Shown one piece after another: positions 15,201 through 25,555 of a stretch of DNA of 64,000 nt. The notes beneath the pieces were generated by a model. The model did no database searches and had not been told where the DNA came from. It worked only from the letters and a program-made list of their open reading frames with translations. How positions within the stretch are numbered: the stretch's first letter is position 1; the number at the start of each line of letters is the position of its first letter. Source of the DNA: Apostichopus japonicus (taxonomy: Eukaryota; Echinodermata; Holothuroidea; Aspidochirotida; Stichopodidae); the NCBI RefSeq assembly GCF_037975245.1, contig NC_092564.1:11505984-11569983 (forward strand), in the 5' to 3' direction. The position numbers and the translations under genes are program-made.

Positions 15201-16290
15201 TAAAAAAAACCAATCGTTGCTCTACCTCTTGGTTTTGTTGTTGTTATTTTAATACCGTGCATTTTTACTGATCCCCCCCTCCTAGGGGTCAAACAGGGCA
15301 CCCATTATATTCATATTACAGTGTTGGTACGGGATTTCGTGTGGATGGAAACTAAGGGGAGACGGAAGAGGGGTTGGGCAGGGCCACGGGCCACTGATAC
15401 AGGGGGCATGGGGAAACGAAAAATAAATTCAGACATTCTTCCAAATGTCTTACATTAAATAAACTAAGCTAAACAAATGAAAGCTTATACTATACAAATG
15501 TGGTTAAGATTATGGAAATTATAGCTACCATTGTTTTCATCTAAACACTTCTATCTACAACTTTGGTGTCCGGTCCCTTATAACAATGTTAAACTTCGCG
15601 GTGAGTGATCCGCCGAACATGTTCCTTATATTGTAATGAAGCATTAACAAGTTAAAAGGGCATTAAGACTATCAGTTTTTTAATAAGTCATTTTGATGAA
15701 AATTGGGATCTCGGTATTTTTTCAACGGGAACCTGACGTTTCCTTTACAAATAATGGCATCTAAATTGCTCCAAAGATTCATCCTGGACGATGGTAAACA
15801 GAATCATTGGACATCAGTGTCATTATTCTGGACCTTGGTGTCGGAAATCTTGTTAAGTTCGTCTATTATGTAATGATATGCAAAAGTGTGACATCATCAG
15901 AATATAAGCTCATATTTTCCCCAGAATACATATCATACAGGTCACGTGAGTTTCGTGACCTGTGACTTGTCCCGAGACAACTTACTTTGTCCGTGACAAA
16001 TCTCTTGGCATTCTTCTCTGGTCATAAAATTATTTTCGTTTCCTTCACATCCTCCGTAAATGAATTCTACACATTCTTCTCGAAGTGGGTCGTATGCCCA
16101 TCGGGGCATGTAGGCTTCACATGGACCGGATGTTATAGGAAGACGACAGTTACCGCCTAACGTCAACAAAGAAATGTGGAAACACATACATAAGGCAGGA
16201 AAAATGAAAAATTGTACAAAAAACATACAACAAACATTTATATATTCATATATATGTAACCGTATATATATATGAATATATAAATGTTTG

Positions 16291-16325
<35 letters not shown>

Positions 16326-16368
16326 AATATAAATAAATATATATATATAAATGTATGTAATATAAATA

Positions 16369-16425
<57 letters not shown>

Positions 16426-16852
16426 AATTAATTTTGCATGTTAACACAAAGTTTTCAATAACACGTGAGAAAGCAAAATATTTGACATTTAAAAAGACGT
16501 TAACAGTAATACACCCACCTATCTCCGGCGAGGATGAAGGGGTTCCCTCAAGAGGTTCCGCGTCTTCAGACGTATCCCTGAATCCATAGTAGCAAACCAA
16601 AATAAAAGCCGTAGCAACAATAAGCACCCCCAGTACGATGAAGAAAGTTGTCCAGCCACTTTTCGACTTTGTTTTACTCTCATAACTTTCGGCTGGAACA
16701 CTCATTTCATATTTTTCGTTCTTTTCCATGATGTACTTTAGAGAAACTAATTCTGCGTTCGACTCGACGGGATTGTGTTTATTGCATAAGTCAATAAATT
16801 TTAGATTCGTACATGCGTCAAGGTGTGCTCGAGTCGAAAGGTCTGTTGTCAA
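1..16852 (-). CDS. Membrane-anchored Kunitz-Kunitz-GH81 endo-beta-1,3-glucanase (17 exons, 3' end outside window)
   Basis: GH81 enzymes hydrolyse internal beta-1,3-glucan bonds (laminarin, curdlan, fungal glucan). Exons, 5' to 3': 16852-16519, 16156-15986, 15090-14923, 14582-14364, 13414-13220, 10907-10668, 8973-8841, 8015-7658, 7134-6925, 5297-5072, 4421-4225, 3811-3653, 2899-2664, 2409-2234, 1602-1445, 715-398, 172-1. Every junction is GT/AG and the phases agree throughout, giving about 1,182 codons from the ATG at 16729 without a stop. Order: tail and transmembrane helix (about residues 27-49), Kunitz 1 (71-127), Kunitz 2 (128-183), GH81 from about residue 225 onward. GH81 marks include PLVRG, LPHH, the DHHFHIGY motif and [11 protein letters not shown] followed by QEESASE. 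There is no cleavable signal peptide; the helix would act as a signal anchor with the enzyme outside the cell. The first five junctions are all phase 1, which suits shuffling or alternative first exons. The enzyme family is very likely; the exact 5' start is less sure. Confidence 0.9.
398..715 (-). CDS. GH81 C-terminal core exon
   Basis: Encodes [12 protein letters not shown], completing the QEESASE-AIN motif across the intron, then [20 protein letters not shown] and [13 protein letters not shown], all typical of the GH81 end region (MLATExRaxxxYW, GIQxLPitPxS). Acceptor tcctag|GCC, donor GACCAG|gtaag (phase 0). Confidence 0.93.
1445..1602 (-). CDS. GH81 catalytic exon 2 (Glu pair)
   Basis: Encodes [28 protein letters not shown] and QEESASE. 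These match the GH81 run RDIANPS, yFP, DWYxGHSWAxG and NQESSSEA. Two Glu four residues apart sit where the family's proposed catalytic base lies, so the active site looks intact. Acceptor cgcacag|AT, donor AGTGAG|gtacg. Confidence 0.95.
2234..2409 (-). CDS. GH81 catalytic exon 1 (Asp of DHHFH)
   Basis: Encodes YDTVWGGM and then [17 protein letters not shown], the strongest GH81 fingerprint (YDxxWGG ... YNDHHFHYGYfxYA). The Asp of DHHFH is the proposed general acid in the family. Donor AAAGAAG|gtgagt, phase 1. Confidence 0.95.
2664..2899 (-). CDS. GH81 helical-core exon
   Basis: Acceptor acccaacag|CAC, donor TTCAG|gtatg (phase 2). It encodes [20 protein letters not shown], matching the GH81 'aYf.GKxlxrxxrLalIAxe' helix of the (alpha/alpha)6 barrel, and ends VENVFR before the YDTVWGG of the next exon. 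Confidence 0.9.
3653..3811 (-). CDS. GH81 exon after LPHH
   Basis: Exactly 53 codons, phase 0-0, acceptor ctttcag|GAT, donor TTGAAT|gtaagt. It encodes a segment with [12 protein letters not shown] and continues the GH81 frame. Confidence 0.85.
4225..4421 (-). CDS. GH81 exon with LPHH motif
   Basis: Encodes [10 protein letters not shown] just before its donor CATCAC|gtgagt. This is the conserved GH81 segment 'ellmfALPHH'. Acceptor ttgctag|GT (phase 1), phase 0 at the end. Confidence 0.9.
4508..4707. repeat. (TA)n followed by (TATATT)n microsatellite
   Basis: About 200 bp of pure TA dinucleotides passing into a 6-bp TATATT unit, inside the GH81 intron between exons 5072 and 4421. Confidence 0.97.
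5072..5297 (-). CDS. GH81 central exon
   Basis: 226-nt exon starting after a long polypyrimidine tract and ttag|ATA; donor GCAG|gtaaat (phase 1). It encodes CPWVPETT, then a strand segment (KFVAYFDKD) and [11 protein letters not shown], in the position of the GH81 'f.G.vqlA' segment. Confidence 0.83.
6332..6540. repeat. 99-bp tandem duplication plus partial third copy
   Basis: The block starting catgttttacttttactgct recurs at 6431 with only a couple of changes, and the start of a third copy follows at 6530. It lies in a GH81 intron. The apparent ORF across it is only this repeat. Confidence 0.93.
6925..7134 (-). CDS. GH81 exon between beta-domain and central region
   Basis: 210-nt phase 0-0 exon, acceptor cctctag|ATT, donor AAAGAG|gtacg. 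Frame continuity places it in the GH81 region before the central core. Confidence 0.83.
7658..8015 (-). CDS. GH81 beta-domain exon (largest)
   Basis: 358-nt exon with acceptor cctgcag|G and donor GACGAA|gtatg (phase 0). It encodes a beta-rich segment with several cysteines and aromatic residues. It lies immediately upstream (on the minus strand) of the smaller exon at 7134 and its phase matches exactly. Confidence 0.85.
8039..8497. repeat. Minisatellite, about 7 copies
   Basis: Units of about 55-75 bp built from 'gggttcaatgcttcaatg', 'cttctactggtataat' and 'aaacaattacaat'. Copies differ mainly in the number of 'tcaatgct' sub-repeats. It begins 24 bp beyond the acceptor of exon 7658-8015, within that intron. 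Confidence 0.95.
8841..8973 (-). CDS. GH81 beta-domain exon
   Basis: 133-nt exon, acceptor tcgacag|AG, donor CAGA|gtaag (phase 2). The phases match both neighbours, completing an AAG codon upstream and a GAG codon downstream. It has no ATG, so a simple ORF scan misses it. Confidence 0.83.
9121..9338 (-). mobile_element. tRNA-derived SINE with (TA)n tail
   Basis: On the minus strand the tRNA-like head starts near 9338, with an A-box-like TAGTCTAGTGGTTAGG and a B box GGTTCGAATCCC. The acceptor-like ends pair 6 of 7 (AGCGTCC/GGAGGCT). The anticodon arm does not fold well, so this is a SINE head rather than a tRNA gene. A tail of about 35 bp follows, then a TA microsatellite of about 90 bp (9121-9212). 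A second copy of the tail lies at 49345. Confidence 0.8.
9602..10573. mobile_element. Non-autonomous hAT-type DNA transposon (972 bp)
   Basis: Terminal inverted repeats CACTGGCGGATCCA at both ends, flanked by a perfect 8-bp target duplication GGTAACAC (9594-9601 and 10574-10581). An 8-bp duplication and a CANTGGCGGATCC terminus are typical of hAT elements. The interior has no long ORF, and long G and C runs lie next to the left end. It lies inside a GH81 intron. Confidence 0.88.
10668..10907 (-). CDS. GH81 beta-domain exon with PLVRG motif
   Basis: Encodes [16 protein letters not shown], matching the GH81 signature in which a pLvrG segment precedes a 'vTaxy' strand. Acceptor tttcag|GA, donor ACAA|gtacg (phase 1). 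Confidence 0.87.
13220..13414 (-). CDS. GH81 N-terminal beta-domain exon
   Basis: Phase 1-1 exon of about 65 codons that continues the open frame into the GH81 beta-sandwich region. Acceptor acacag|CT, donor TCTG|gtatg. On its own it has no diagnostic motif; the assignment rests on frame continuity and position. Confidence 0.8.
14364..14582 (-). CDS. Linker and start of GH81 module
   Basis: Phase 1-1 exon of 73 codons between Kunitz 2 and the clear GH81 core. The segment [10 protein letters not shown] fits the place of the conserved IPTNKFYxNL motif that opens GH81 domains. The first part is a cysteine-containing linker I do not recognise. Acceptor tcgacag|AC, donor TCGG|gtaag. Confidence 0.8.
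14923..15090 (-). CDS. Kunitz domain 2 exon
   Basis: Second BPTI/Kunitz domain, also a single phase 1-1 exon, with six cysteines in canonical spacing and the motif [11 protein letters not shown]. The P1 residue (VGPCDA) is Asp. The close match to domain 1 in exon limits and in the EGN-NNF segment points to tandem duplication. Acceptor gacag|TG, donor GGAG|gtgag. Confidence 0.93.
15986..16156 (-). CDS. Kunitz domain 1 exon
   Basis: A complete BPTI/Kunitz domain in one phase 1-1 exon. Six cysteines have the canonical spacing 8-15-7-12-3, with the family motif [11 protein letters not shown] around the fourth. The P1 position after the second cysteine (SGPCEA) is Glu, not the Lys/Arg of trypsin inhibitors. 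Acceptor cgttag|GC, donor CAAA|gtaag. Confidence 0.93.
16238..16425. repeat. TA-rich microsatellite
   Basis: Alternating TA with occasional interruptions, between the Kunitz 1 exon and the proximal anchor exon. Confidence 0.95.
16519..16852 (-). CDS. Proximal first exon: cytoplasmic tail and transmembrane anchor of the GH81 protein
   Basis: Encodes a polar N-terminus, a hydrophobic helix ([20 protein letters not shown]) and a short acidic/proline/serine stalk, ending G|gtgggt in phase 1, which fits the Kunitz exon at 16156. Three in-frame ATGs are possible: 16852, 16729 and 16705. The one at 16729 (context atcATGG) gives a tail of about 26 residues, closest in size to the other anchor exons. 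No clear TATA box was found upstream. Positive residues (KTKSKS) just before the helix favour an N-in, C-out orientation. Confidence 0.75.
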
Positions 16853-19800
16853 TACCTCTCTGGACTAAATTGTCAGGACCAAACTACTGTAGTAAATGTC
16901 AAGATTTACGTAACGTTGTTATCTCGCTGATGACACCATTGTAAATCGATACGAGGTGACTTTTGGACCTCGATAAGAAACCAACAAATAAAGGAAATTT
17001 ATACCAGCGTGCAATCTCCAATTCGTGACCTTTGTCACTTTTTGTGATCTTGAATCCAATTAATCAATAAATATGTATTCATCATATTTAGCGTTACACG
17101 ACTTACCAAACAGAGAATTGGAGACACAAGTCTAATAATAATGACAAAATTTAGCATCTAAACCTCCTTTATTTTTACCTTAGTTTCTCAAATGGGGAGG
17201 AATAATTTCCTAACCATGTGTGGAAATATTTCACAAGTTACGTTGCGCAAATATTATTCCCCTCCTTCAGGTCTTCGTACACCCTCCCGCCCCCCCCCCC
17301 TCCACCCCTCATCCCATCTCATAATTCATAGCTACAGGCCAGTGTTAAGATCAACTCAAAAGAAGGTATTTACCTACATTACTAACAAACAAAAAACACA
17401 AAAGAAATGGTGAACAATCCTTCAATTCACAGTATGAAGCAGAAGGTGGGTTTTTGAAGCTCAATTGTCTTCTGAATACCAAAATGCATCATGTTCATTA
17501 TGTATATATAGAGTAACATAACCATACACTAAAATATGTTTTACACCGTGGTCGTACCAGCATATTGGATATTAAAGACAATGTGCACAGAGCACAATCA
17601 TCTCACTCCTTCCCGGGATCTAATATTAAAATATTGGCGACGATGAATGAATATGTCATGTATCATTACCTAACCCCACCCCTCACCCTTCCCACCACCA
17701 CTGAATCCTCCCATCCCCACCTCCACCCCTCTCTCTTCACCTCTCTCTCTCTCGCTTTCCAGAAGACAACGCATCTAATAAACAAAACAAACTTGTATAC
17801 TTTAAAGGAGAGATAAGAATATAATGAGTACGGTTGTTTACACTGTGGCTAAGCGTACAAGTCAAGAAACTAAAGCTTGTTACTGTATGTATATATGCTG
17901 ATGTACTACACTCAAGGCCTTTGTTTGTACATGTCGAAAAAAAAGCAGAACAGTCAATAAACAGTATAATAAAACAACTAACCGTACGACAAGACAATTA
18001 ACAGAACAAAACAGTAATGTAACGTAACATTTATGATACAATTATATAATATTGATATACATATCTGCATCAACATCGTCACCGCCAACAATAATTTTAG
18101 TCATCAATGAGTATTCCAGAGATTTCTCACATCTTCAAAAAACCGGAATGGCTCTAAAAACGTAACGAGCACTCATTTTCTTGTTCGTTTTTGTCCCTGG
18201 ACTTTAGCACATCGAGACTACAATTCTGAATTAAGCCCCTCTGAGTGGAACGAAGCAAATAAATAATTAATGTCTGAAATAACTATAGTGGCATTACTAG
18301 AACCATTTAATTTTTAACTAAAACAAATTAAATTTGCTCAGTTTGAAAGAAACAATTTTCGAGCTGTATTTTCACATTGTCGAATGGTATACACAGTGTA
18401 TATGTTCAAATGATAATTTCTTTGAACAATATTAGTCATTTTGCAGTTCTTATTGCGCAAACGTATCTAGGATGGGGAAAGTTTTCTGTTAAATTTATCA
18501 TTTTCGGCATTCATTCATTTGACTGACTTCATATAGTGTTGCTAATATACGTGACTTAATGATTAACTAGGGTTCATAAATTGACGAGACTTATAAACCT
18601 CCATTCGTAACGGTATTGCTGAATAGTAAGTTCTTCTCGTTATGGTTTCACGTATAGGACTTACTTCATATGACAGCCAAAGCAGAGTTTCCCCCGTTCT
18701 TCAAGATCATTCTGCCCTCGTTGCCACGTAACATTAAAAACAATGATAATAAGACCTACAACAAATATGTCTTGAAGAAGACCAGCCTTCTCTTGTCCAG
18801 GCTCAAGCAATCTTCTCCCCGATAAGAAGATAACACGGTTAGTAATCGCATATCATGCTACAGGACAGGATAATACTACCTCTATCACAAACTGAGATAT
18901 GACTTCGAATATAAGTTGATCATTATTTAGGATTAAAAGTTCTTATTTATGATTTAATTGAAACGTCTTGGTGACCTCAAAGGTCATATTCCTAAAGGAA
19001 AGATGTTCTTTTAATGTTTATTATCCATTTTATCCAGTTAATAAGCGCCAATTTTCAAGGAGTCTTATGCTAATTGTAAGCGTTATACAGGCGTCTGGTA
19101 TTAATGGGGCTCGCAGTGCTAAATATCCTGTCATCAACTCAAGCAATTAGAGATACTAAATTGGTATGCTGCTTTAATTAGCAATGTCGCAACAAATGTT
19201 TTAAGTGCAGAGAAAACTCCCTGCTCTTCCAAGAAAGGGCAACAGGTTCCATTATATAGACCTACCACATTTTCATATGGCGGAGATACCTAGCCTATAG
19301 CAAACTTTTGCAAAAGAATCGGGTGTGAAGTTGTTTTTTAATTATTGTAACATGAAATGTTATTCATTAGTATGTTTATGTTTAATTTTTTTAGGAAACA
19401 GTGGAATGTCCGGAAGTCTATAATTTAATGGTTTTCTTTCTTTTCTGACACGGTTACATAAAGAATTGCATAGAAAGTTACCCCCCCCCCCCCACCGGGC
19501 CCTTTCGCCTTCTTTCAGTCTCTCTATCTGTATCCTCAATTTCTCGCTTTCCAATCTGATTTGCAATATCCCATGAGAACGATGAAGGTTGTTGTGGACC
19601 CTTTGCGTTCCACATTGTGGAACGCCAAAAGGTCACATGGTACGTTATCGTGTACCTGTTTATTACCATCTTGTGTAAGCACGAACATGTTACACAAAGT
19701 GAAAACATACGCACGATTCACATGCAGTCCTTAGCCTATACTTTTTTTATCGTTGTTTTTTCTTCTGCACCGATATTTCTGTGTAGACATTTCAAGAGTA

Positions 19801-20930
19801 GCTCCGATACTCGTCTCCCGGGTTCCATCTCTCGAAAAATCCTGGAATCCGCCACATGTATATAAAGCATGTTTGTCAGAATGTTCTGTTGTAAGACCCG
19901 ACACAAGTATAGTTTACAATTTGAGCTGAGAAATGGTAACCAAATTTACCTATATATAGGGTTGGCTTGCACATATGAAAGTCAACACCAGGTATATTAA
20001 GCACATTTGCAGAGATGGTAATGCACTTATTAAGTTGTTAGGATGTCTTTAGTTTTGATTACATGGTCGCTTCAAGGAATTAATACAGCTGTTAACATGT
20101 AATTTAGTTAAAATTAGTGAGCCTATTCATTGAGCATTACAACGGATTGAGTCACGAAGTATTGTTTGTATAGAGGGAGCTAGTCTTCAACTCAAATTCG
20201 ATTTTACATTTATTTCTAAGAGGTTTCTAGGCAAAATATCTATAATTTTATTTAAATAGTACGCGTGGCTCATTAATTTGTTTCACAACGTTTCGGGAGA
20301 TTTGTGTGATAAACTTGTACCGTACGTATTTAGTTTCCCAAAAGGGAAAACTATTGAGTCACTCTTACCAACCTTGCAAATTGTGAGGGGGAACGAGGAT
20401 TGCAAAAGTCGGCAATGACTATAACCCAGATTGCAAAGTCGGTTAGTACTATTACGGTTAGGTTCGTCCAACACGGTAGGATACAGTTGTAATGTAAGCC
20501 GAAGCCAAAGTGAATTAATCAGGTCACACATCAGGAGTCTATGCATGCTAAGTTCTTTACTACCGCCCTCACAACCTTTCGGGGAAACATTCTATATAAA
20601 ATAGTTTTGACTATGGACTCGTTCGTGTTCTTTAGAATTTGTTCGTTATCAGTAAAGCCCATGAAATTACGAGGTTTTATAGGTTGTAATTGTTATAATC
20701 AGGGTTGTGAAATTATACATTTGAACAAACGTAAACAGGGTTGAGCCCGAGCCAATGCTAAAAACAAATGAAATATGCGGCGAATTTCACATGTGGGTTT
20801 ATACACTTGAGACAATCGTCAATAGTGCAACGTTATCAAACATAGGCTATATATTGCTCGTGCGATGGACGGTGTTAAGAAAATGAATGTTAACTAATTT
20901 TATCATTTTGTCTGTACTTACAGGGCCGAT
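16853..20930. other. No gene seen (upstream or long-intron DNA)
   Basis: AT-rich sequence with pyrimidine-rich patches (17270-17310, 17680-17760) and a poly-C run near 19480. No coding exon with credible splice sites was recognised on either strand. If the distal anchor exons are used, all of this is intron. Confidence 0.5.
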
Positions 20931-21151
20931 CCAAGATTTCCCCATTTATGGGCGTATGGGGATCTCCCCAGATGTTCTTCTTTTAGATGTGCAGTGGTGT
21001 ATTCTGAGGCATATTCTATAAATTAGGTCTATAATTAGGTCTACACGCAAGGTCTTCAGCTTATAACCACATGTAATATTTTATGTGGGCTGGGATGGGG
21101 AGCCAGGGGGAGGGGGGCGGTATATACACTGACCCATTGGATCCGCGCCTG
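20931..21151. mobile_element. Small hAT-like MITE, degenerate ends
   Basis: The left end CAGGGCCGATCCAA and the inverted right end CAGGCGCGGATCCAATG are imperfect inverted repeats of the hAT type. The interior carries the usual G-rich stretch. Only a short CTTA match is seen as a possible target duplication. Confidence 0.5.
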
Positions 21152-22918
21152 CTTAAGAGTTCTGCTTATTCGGTTAATTATTGAATCAGTAAAATATACA
21201 TGAGCTCAAAAACTCACGTCGCATTTACCCCGCCCCAAACAGTCCCTGGTTTATTTGCTGTCTCTTCATTTGACGACTTATCATTCACGATAAAGGGGAA
21301 GGGTGGGGGGGGGGGGGGGTTGTGGATCACCCAAGTCACACATGACACGAAATCCAAGAGATTTGATCCACTCTCAACGCTAGTCCAGGACGTACATCGA
21401 GACTGTAATTGGATGATCATGTGTGGAGGTATTTCCCCGCTAAATTAATTTACATTAATAATGTAAAGAATCACGTGGTTCAATAAAGGTTTGCCTTTAG
21501 TCAACACAGTCTTATATAGTTTCGTATAATGTCAGAATTTTAATATATGTCGCACAGTCATAAAAGTTCACACATTTGGTCAAATGTTTTGAAAAGTCAC
21601 AGCAGCGCTGCAAAAACTCAACATATGCAGAGGCAAAAACAAACACACCGTAGTATATAAGCTTAACACGATTGAAAAAAAAAACGAATTCTGTACTAAG
21701 GCTTGTAAATTGGTCGATGATAGTTCTTTGCAATCGTTTTAAGTTATTTTACAACACCTTTATCTCTTTTTTCTTTTTATTCATTAATTTCTATATATTA
21801 ATTTTTATTTTCATCTGTTCTATTATGTTAGACTCACTTTGTGCGTGAATTTTGATAGTTTCCATACTTTGTATAGTAAATATCTCAACAATCCACCTCA
21901 TTAGCTTAACTAAATCAGGATTTCTCTCAAATAGTGAGGAAGCAGTTCCAAATGTAGGTATTCTTTTATAATTCCTTTTAAACTGTGACAAATAGGCTAC
22001 TTATCTGAAAAGAAATTTAGTATAGAGACTATAAATTTCCCAAATGGTATACCTTATACGTAAGTAACGTTTAGGTGAACTGATTTTTGGTGGGAGGCTG
22101 TCTTGGTATTTTTAATCTAGTATTTAATTTGGGCTAGAATCGTTAGTAAAATTTATTTCTTTCCCCAGCCGGCACAAAAACCTACTTCAAATCTTAAATG
22201 TCAATATAAACTATCAAAAACACAACACCTACATACAAAGAAGGTGGCAGTAAAAATTGTTTGTTTGGGCCACACTACCTTAGTGAAATACTGTATGTTA
22301 TTATCGTGAACAAAACAACAATTATAACGATCTGTACGATTTTACGAAAGTTACAAAAGGATGATATCATTAGGTGTAATTGTGCAAGTATAGTTGTACT
22401 CTGATACTCGGGATAAAATAAAATGCCATATCCTGCACTAGTATAGCATAAACAAGAGGCCTTTGCCAAAACGGCTACCAAAAACGAACGGGAATATTGG
22501 AATATTACGCTATGTAATGTCTCGGCGATATATTTTCTTCATCAGCATAGCCTAAATAACAGAAAAGTCACATTTAACGAAAAAATAGCTTAAAGAAAAC
22601 TTTGCCTAAGGCAGACATTGTATTATTTGTTATTACTGATGTAATTACTCATAGACGGCAACATTAAAAATATTAACAATTAATTTTCTTTTTGTAGATA
22701 CGGTATATAGCCATATGATATATACAACATAATTAATTGTGTAATTAATTTAGCTTCATATGTAGTAAAGACAAAGCTACAACTCCCTCATTTTTCCTGA
22801 GGCAGTTTCGTACTTTAAACTGCTTCTTTCATTATAAAAGTATCACGCCATCATTTTCAAGATCTTGAAATGATAGTGCGCTGCTGCTACCACGGCAACG
22901 AACGGCTAGTAAAATTCA

Positions 22919-23137
22919 TAGATGAACAGTTTTTCTGTAGTTCCCTCCGTTTATATGCAAATTAAGTTCACATCCGTCTTTGTTCCTTTGCTGGTCATTT
23001 GGTACCCCGGTGTTTATGGTTGTTATATTGTCAAAACGTAAAAGCATATTATTTCTGTCTTGATGGGATGAGAACCTTTTATTTACGCGATTTTGTAAGC
23101 AGTTGTTGTCTTCACCACACGGTAGCTCAGGGAACCT
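22919..23137 (-). CDS. Candidate terminal exon, unknown product
   Basis: A good acceptor (gttgctatttcag|G) opens a frame of about 72 codons ending at TGA (22917-22919 region). The product is polar, with three cysteines (FPELPCGEDNNC at the start). It needs an upstream exon ending in phase 2. The MAKL anchor exon at 26744-26929 offers such a donor (ACGTG|gtaacg), which would replace its stop by Trp. The frame is also open for about 20 codons upstream of the acceptor, which weakens the case. No known family was recognised. Confidence 0.3.
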
Positions 23138-23139
23138 GA

Positions 23140-25555
23140 AATAGCAACAGAAATAAATATTGATATAGCTAAACGACTTTGCATTCAGTTACGTAAACAC
23201 TAGCCCAATTTAGGTACAAATACTGCAAAGTGCGTTCACGAAAAACATATTGAAACACAATTTATATACCAATTAAGACTCATGAACAAAAGGAAACTTC
23301 AATATAGGATATAATAACAATGGTACTTCAGATTCATCAACCGTCAACTTAAAAATAAAGTGTAACTGTTGACTCTAACCGTGCTGAGAGTAAACTGTGT
23401 TTGATCATATAGTCATCAAACCATGTAAAGAAACTTGACTTGAAGACCGCCAGGAAATTTCTTAAATGATCGTATAGGAACAATATATCTACGAACCTAT
23501 TACACAGCGGGATTATGTATGAAACACTTCAAAGAATTAACATTAACTCATGATATGCAAGGGTCTTGTGTAACAAACGCAGTGCTATGCATTCAGATAG
23601 TGGGTGTTAATTCGTATATCTAGTGCATTTGTTGGAATATGAAACTCTGGGTAGCGGACTAATTATAATTTGCTCTGAGAGATTTGCGGACATTCCTGTT
23701 GCTTCGGAGCGCAGGTGGACAATAGGACGGTTCGCACGCGGATCTTCTGCTGCCTGTTAATAAAAACTCACAACAACCCAAATAATGCGGCCCGCCTTCT
23801 TTTTTCTTGATCTAAACGTGATTCAATTTATCCTATGAAATTTTTAAATGTGGAATTGCAACATGTACATGAACTCGCCGCCATAACGATAAGATTGAAC
23901 AAAAAGTATAGTGTTTTCCATTAATGTCACAAAAAAAAAAGATTTAAAGGTTGACTTTAAGCAGAATTTTGTTGCTATGCCAAATTGCAACAAATATCAA
24001 AAAATCAATCAACGAACCGATAAACAAATCAATCAATAAATGAAACAATGGACATTTGAGTGTTATCTTGTTTGTACCTATACTCAGATACTTGATATAT
24101 TCATGTTTAAGACAATGCTAAACGTCTGGGATGCTCCTTTAAGTCTTAATCAATGATGACTTCGGCTCTTCAGTCCTGTTATAAAATTTTAATGTTAATC
24201 CTTTTGTTTTAACTCAACCAATGTTCCTTTAATTTCATACCGCAACATCGCAATTACATATATGATATCTAATACAAATCATTTGAGTTTCTAATAGAAT
24301 GCAAACATGTTATTTCGAGGAATTTAGATATTTGTTAAGTATATTGCGTTTTATATTGCCGACGAGGACCATGACCAAAAGTGCGCTACTGCCCAGCTAC
24401 TTTGGTTGATCGGCCACTGATGTTTCAAGTGCCCGAAAGTCTAAAAGTCTATGGTATAAAAGTAAAAGCTGGGCTTAAATTCCCAGAAAAGCGTTCAACA
24501 GGTAAACTGTGTGTAGGCCTACCACACTTTCATAGCAGAAACACTGAACCTATCTTACGTTGCATTGACGGACGGATCTGATGTTCACCGTTGAGAAATA
24601 ATTATGAGCTTATTGCTATAGATACTTAATAGAGTTCACAGACCATTGATGTGGACATTTGATCGAATCTGATAAGACATTAATAAAATATAGTGCTGAT
24701 ATCGAGCTCCAAGAATTGAAAAAGAAGAATATTAGAGATTATTCTTCATTTGTTGGCCTAAAGACTGGTTTTGACCAAGGAGAGGGCTGCTGTGACGTGT
24801 ACCGACAGTTAGTAGCAAATCCAGTTTGCAGAAAATTCGATACTTTTATGGATGATAAATTGTTCTCTACTTTTAATTTGAAAACACAATGTTAATATCG
24901 TCCTCCCAACTGACACTACATATGGATGTTTGCATACGAACCTCTTTTTTACACCTGAAAACCCCATTACTACGTATAAGGTACAACATGATAGGTGGTA
25001 TGTGACTTCATCACGCTTAATGTTCTTCGAAAGATTTACTTTCCTTTTATAGTAATATTGCTATTAAATGTATTTATACATAGAAATGTGATACATTGGG
25101 ACTGTTTGCACGGTTGCCAAGGATTTCTTTTTTAAATTTAGAAATTCATTGTAAGAAATTTTATAATTCCATATGCCTTTTGTTATCGTCATTAAGTTTT
25201 TGAACAGTTAAACGAAATAACTTGTCAGTTCCATTGCCACGACTAGGACATCACTGACTCTACTGTTGCCAGATGCATTAATCTGTAGTATGTTTTTCTT
25301 TGTATATTACCACACTACAGAATGATATATCAATGTAGTAGGACCTAAACAATGATGACGAACATTCCTAGCAATTCCTGTAAACAGTCTGTTATATCAG
25401 CTTTCACCGCTGAAATATCCCATTAATATTTATCCCAAGTCTAGTTTCCGACAAGAGATAAAATGGCAACTAACCACCCTTATGTGCTTATCCTACTAAT
25501 CTTAATTAGGTTATACTGTTTCTATACTTACATTCGTAAAAGGTTCGGTTTTTCA
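23140..25555. other. No clear gene
   Basis: Mostly AT-rich spacer. A GC-richer island at 23590-23760 has short open frames on both strands (see findings). A 78-codon plus-strand ORF at 24659-24895 has no supporting splice or homology signal. Confidence 0.4.

Noticed and set aside
24659-24895. Plus-strand ORF of 78 codons
   Set aside because: No splice, promoter or domain evidence, and the length is not remarkable in this amount of DNA.
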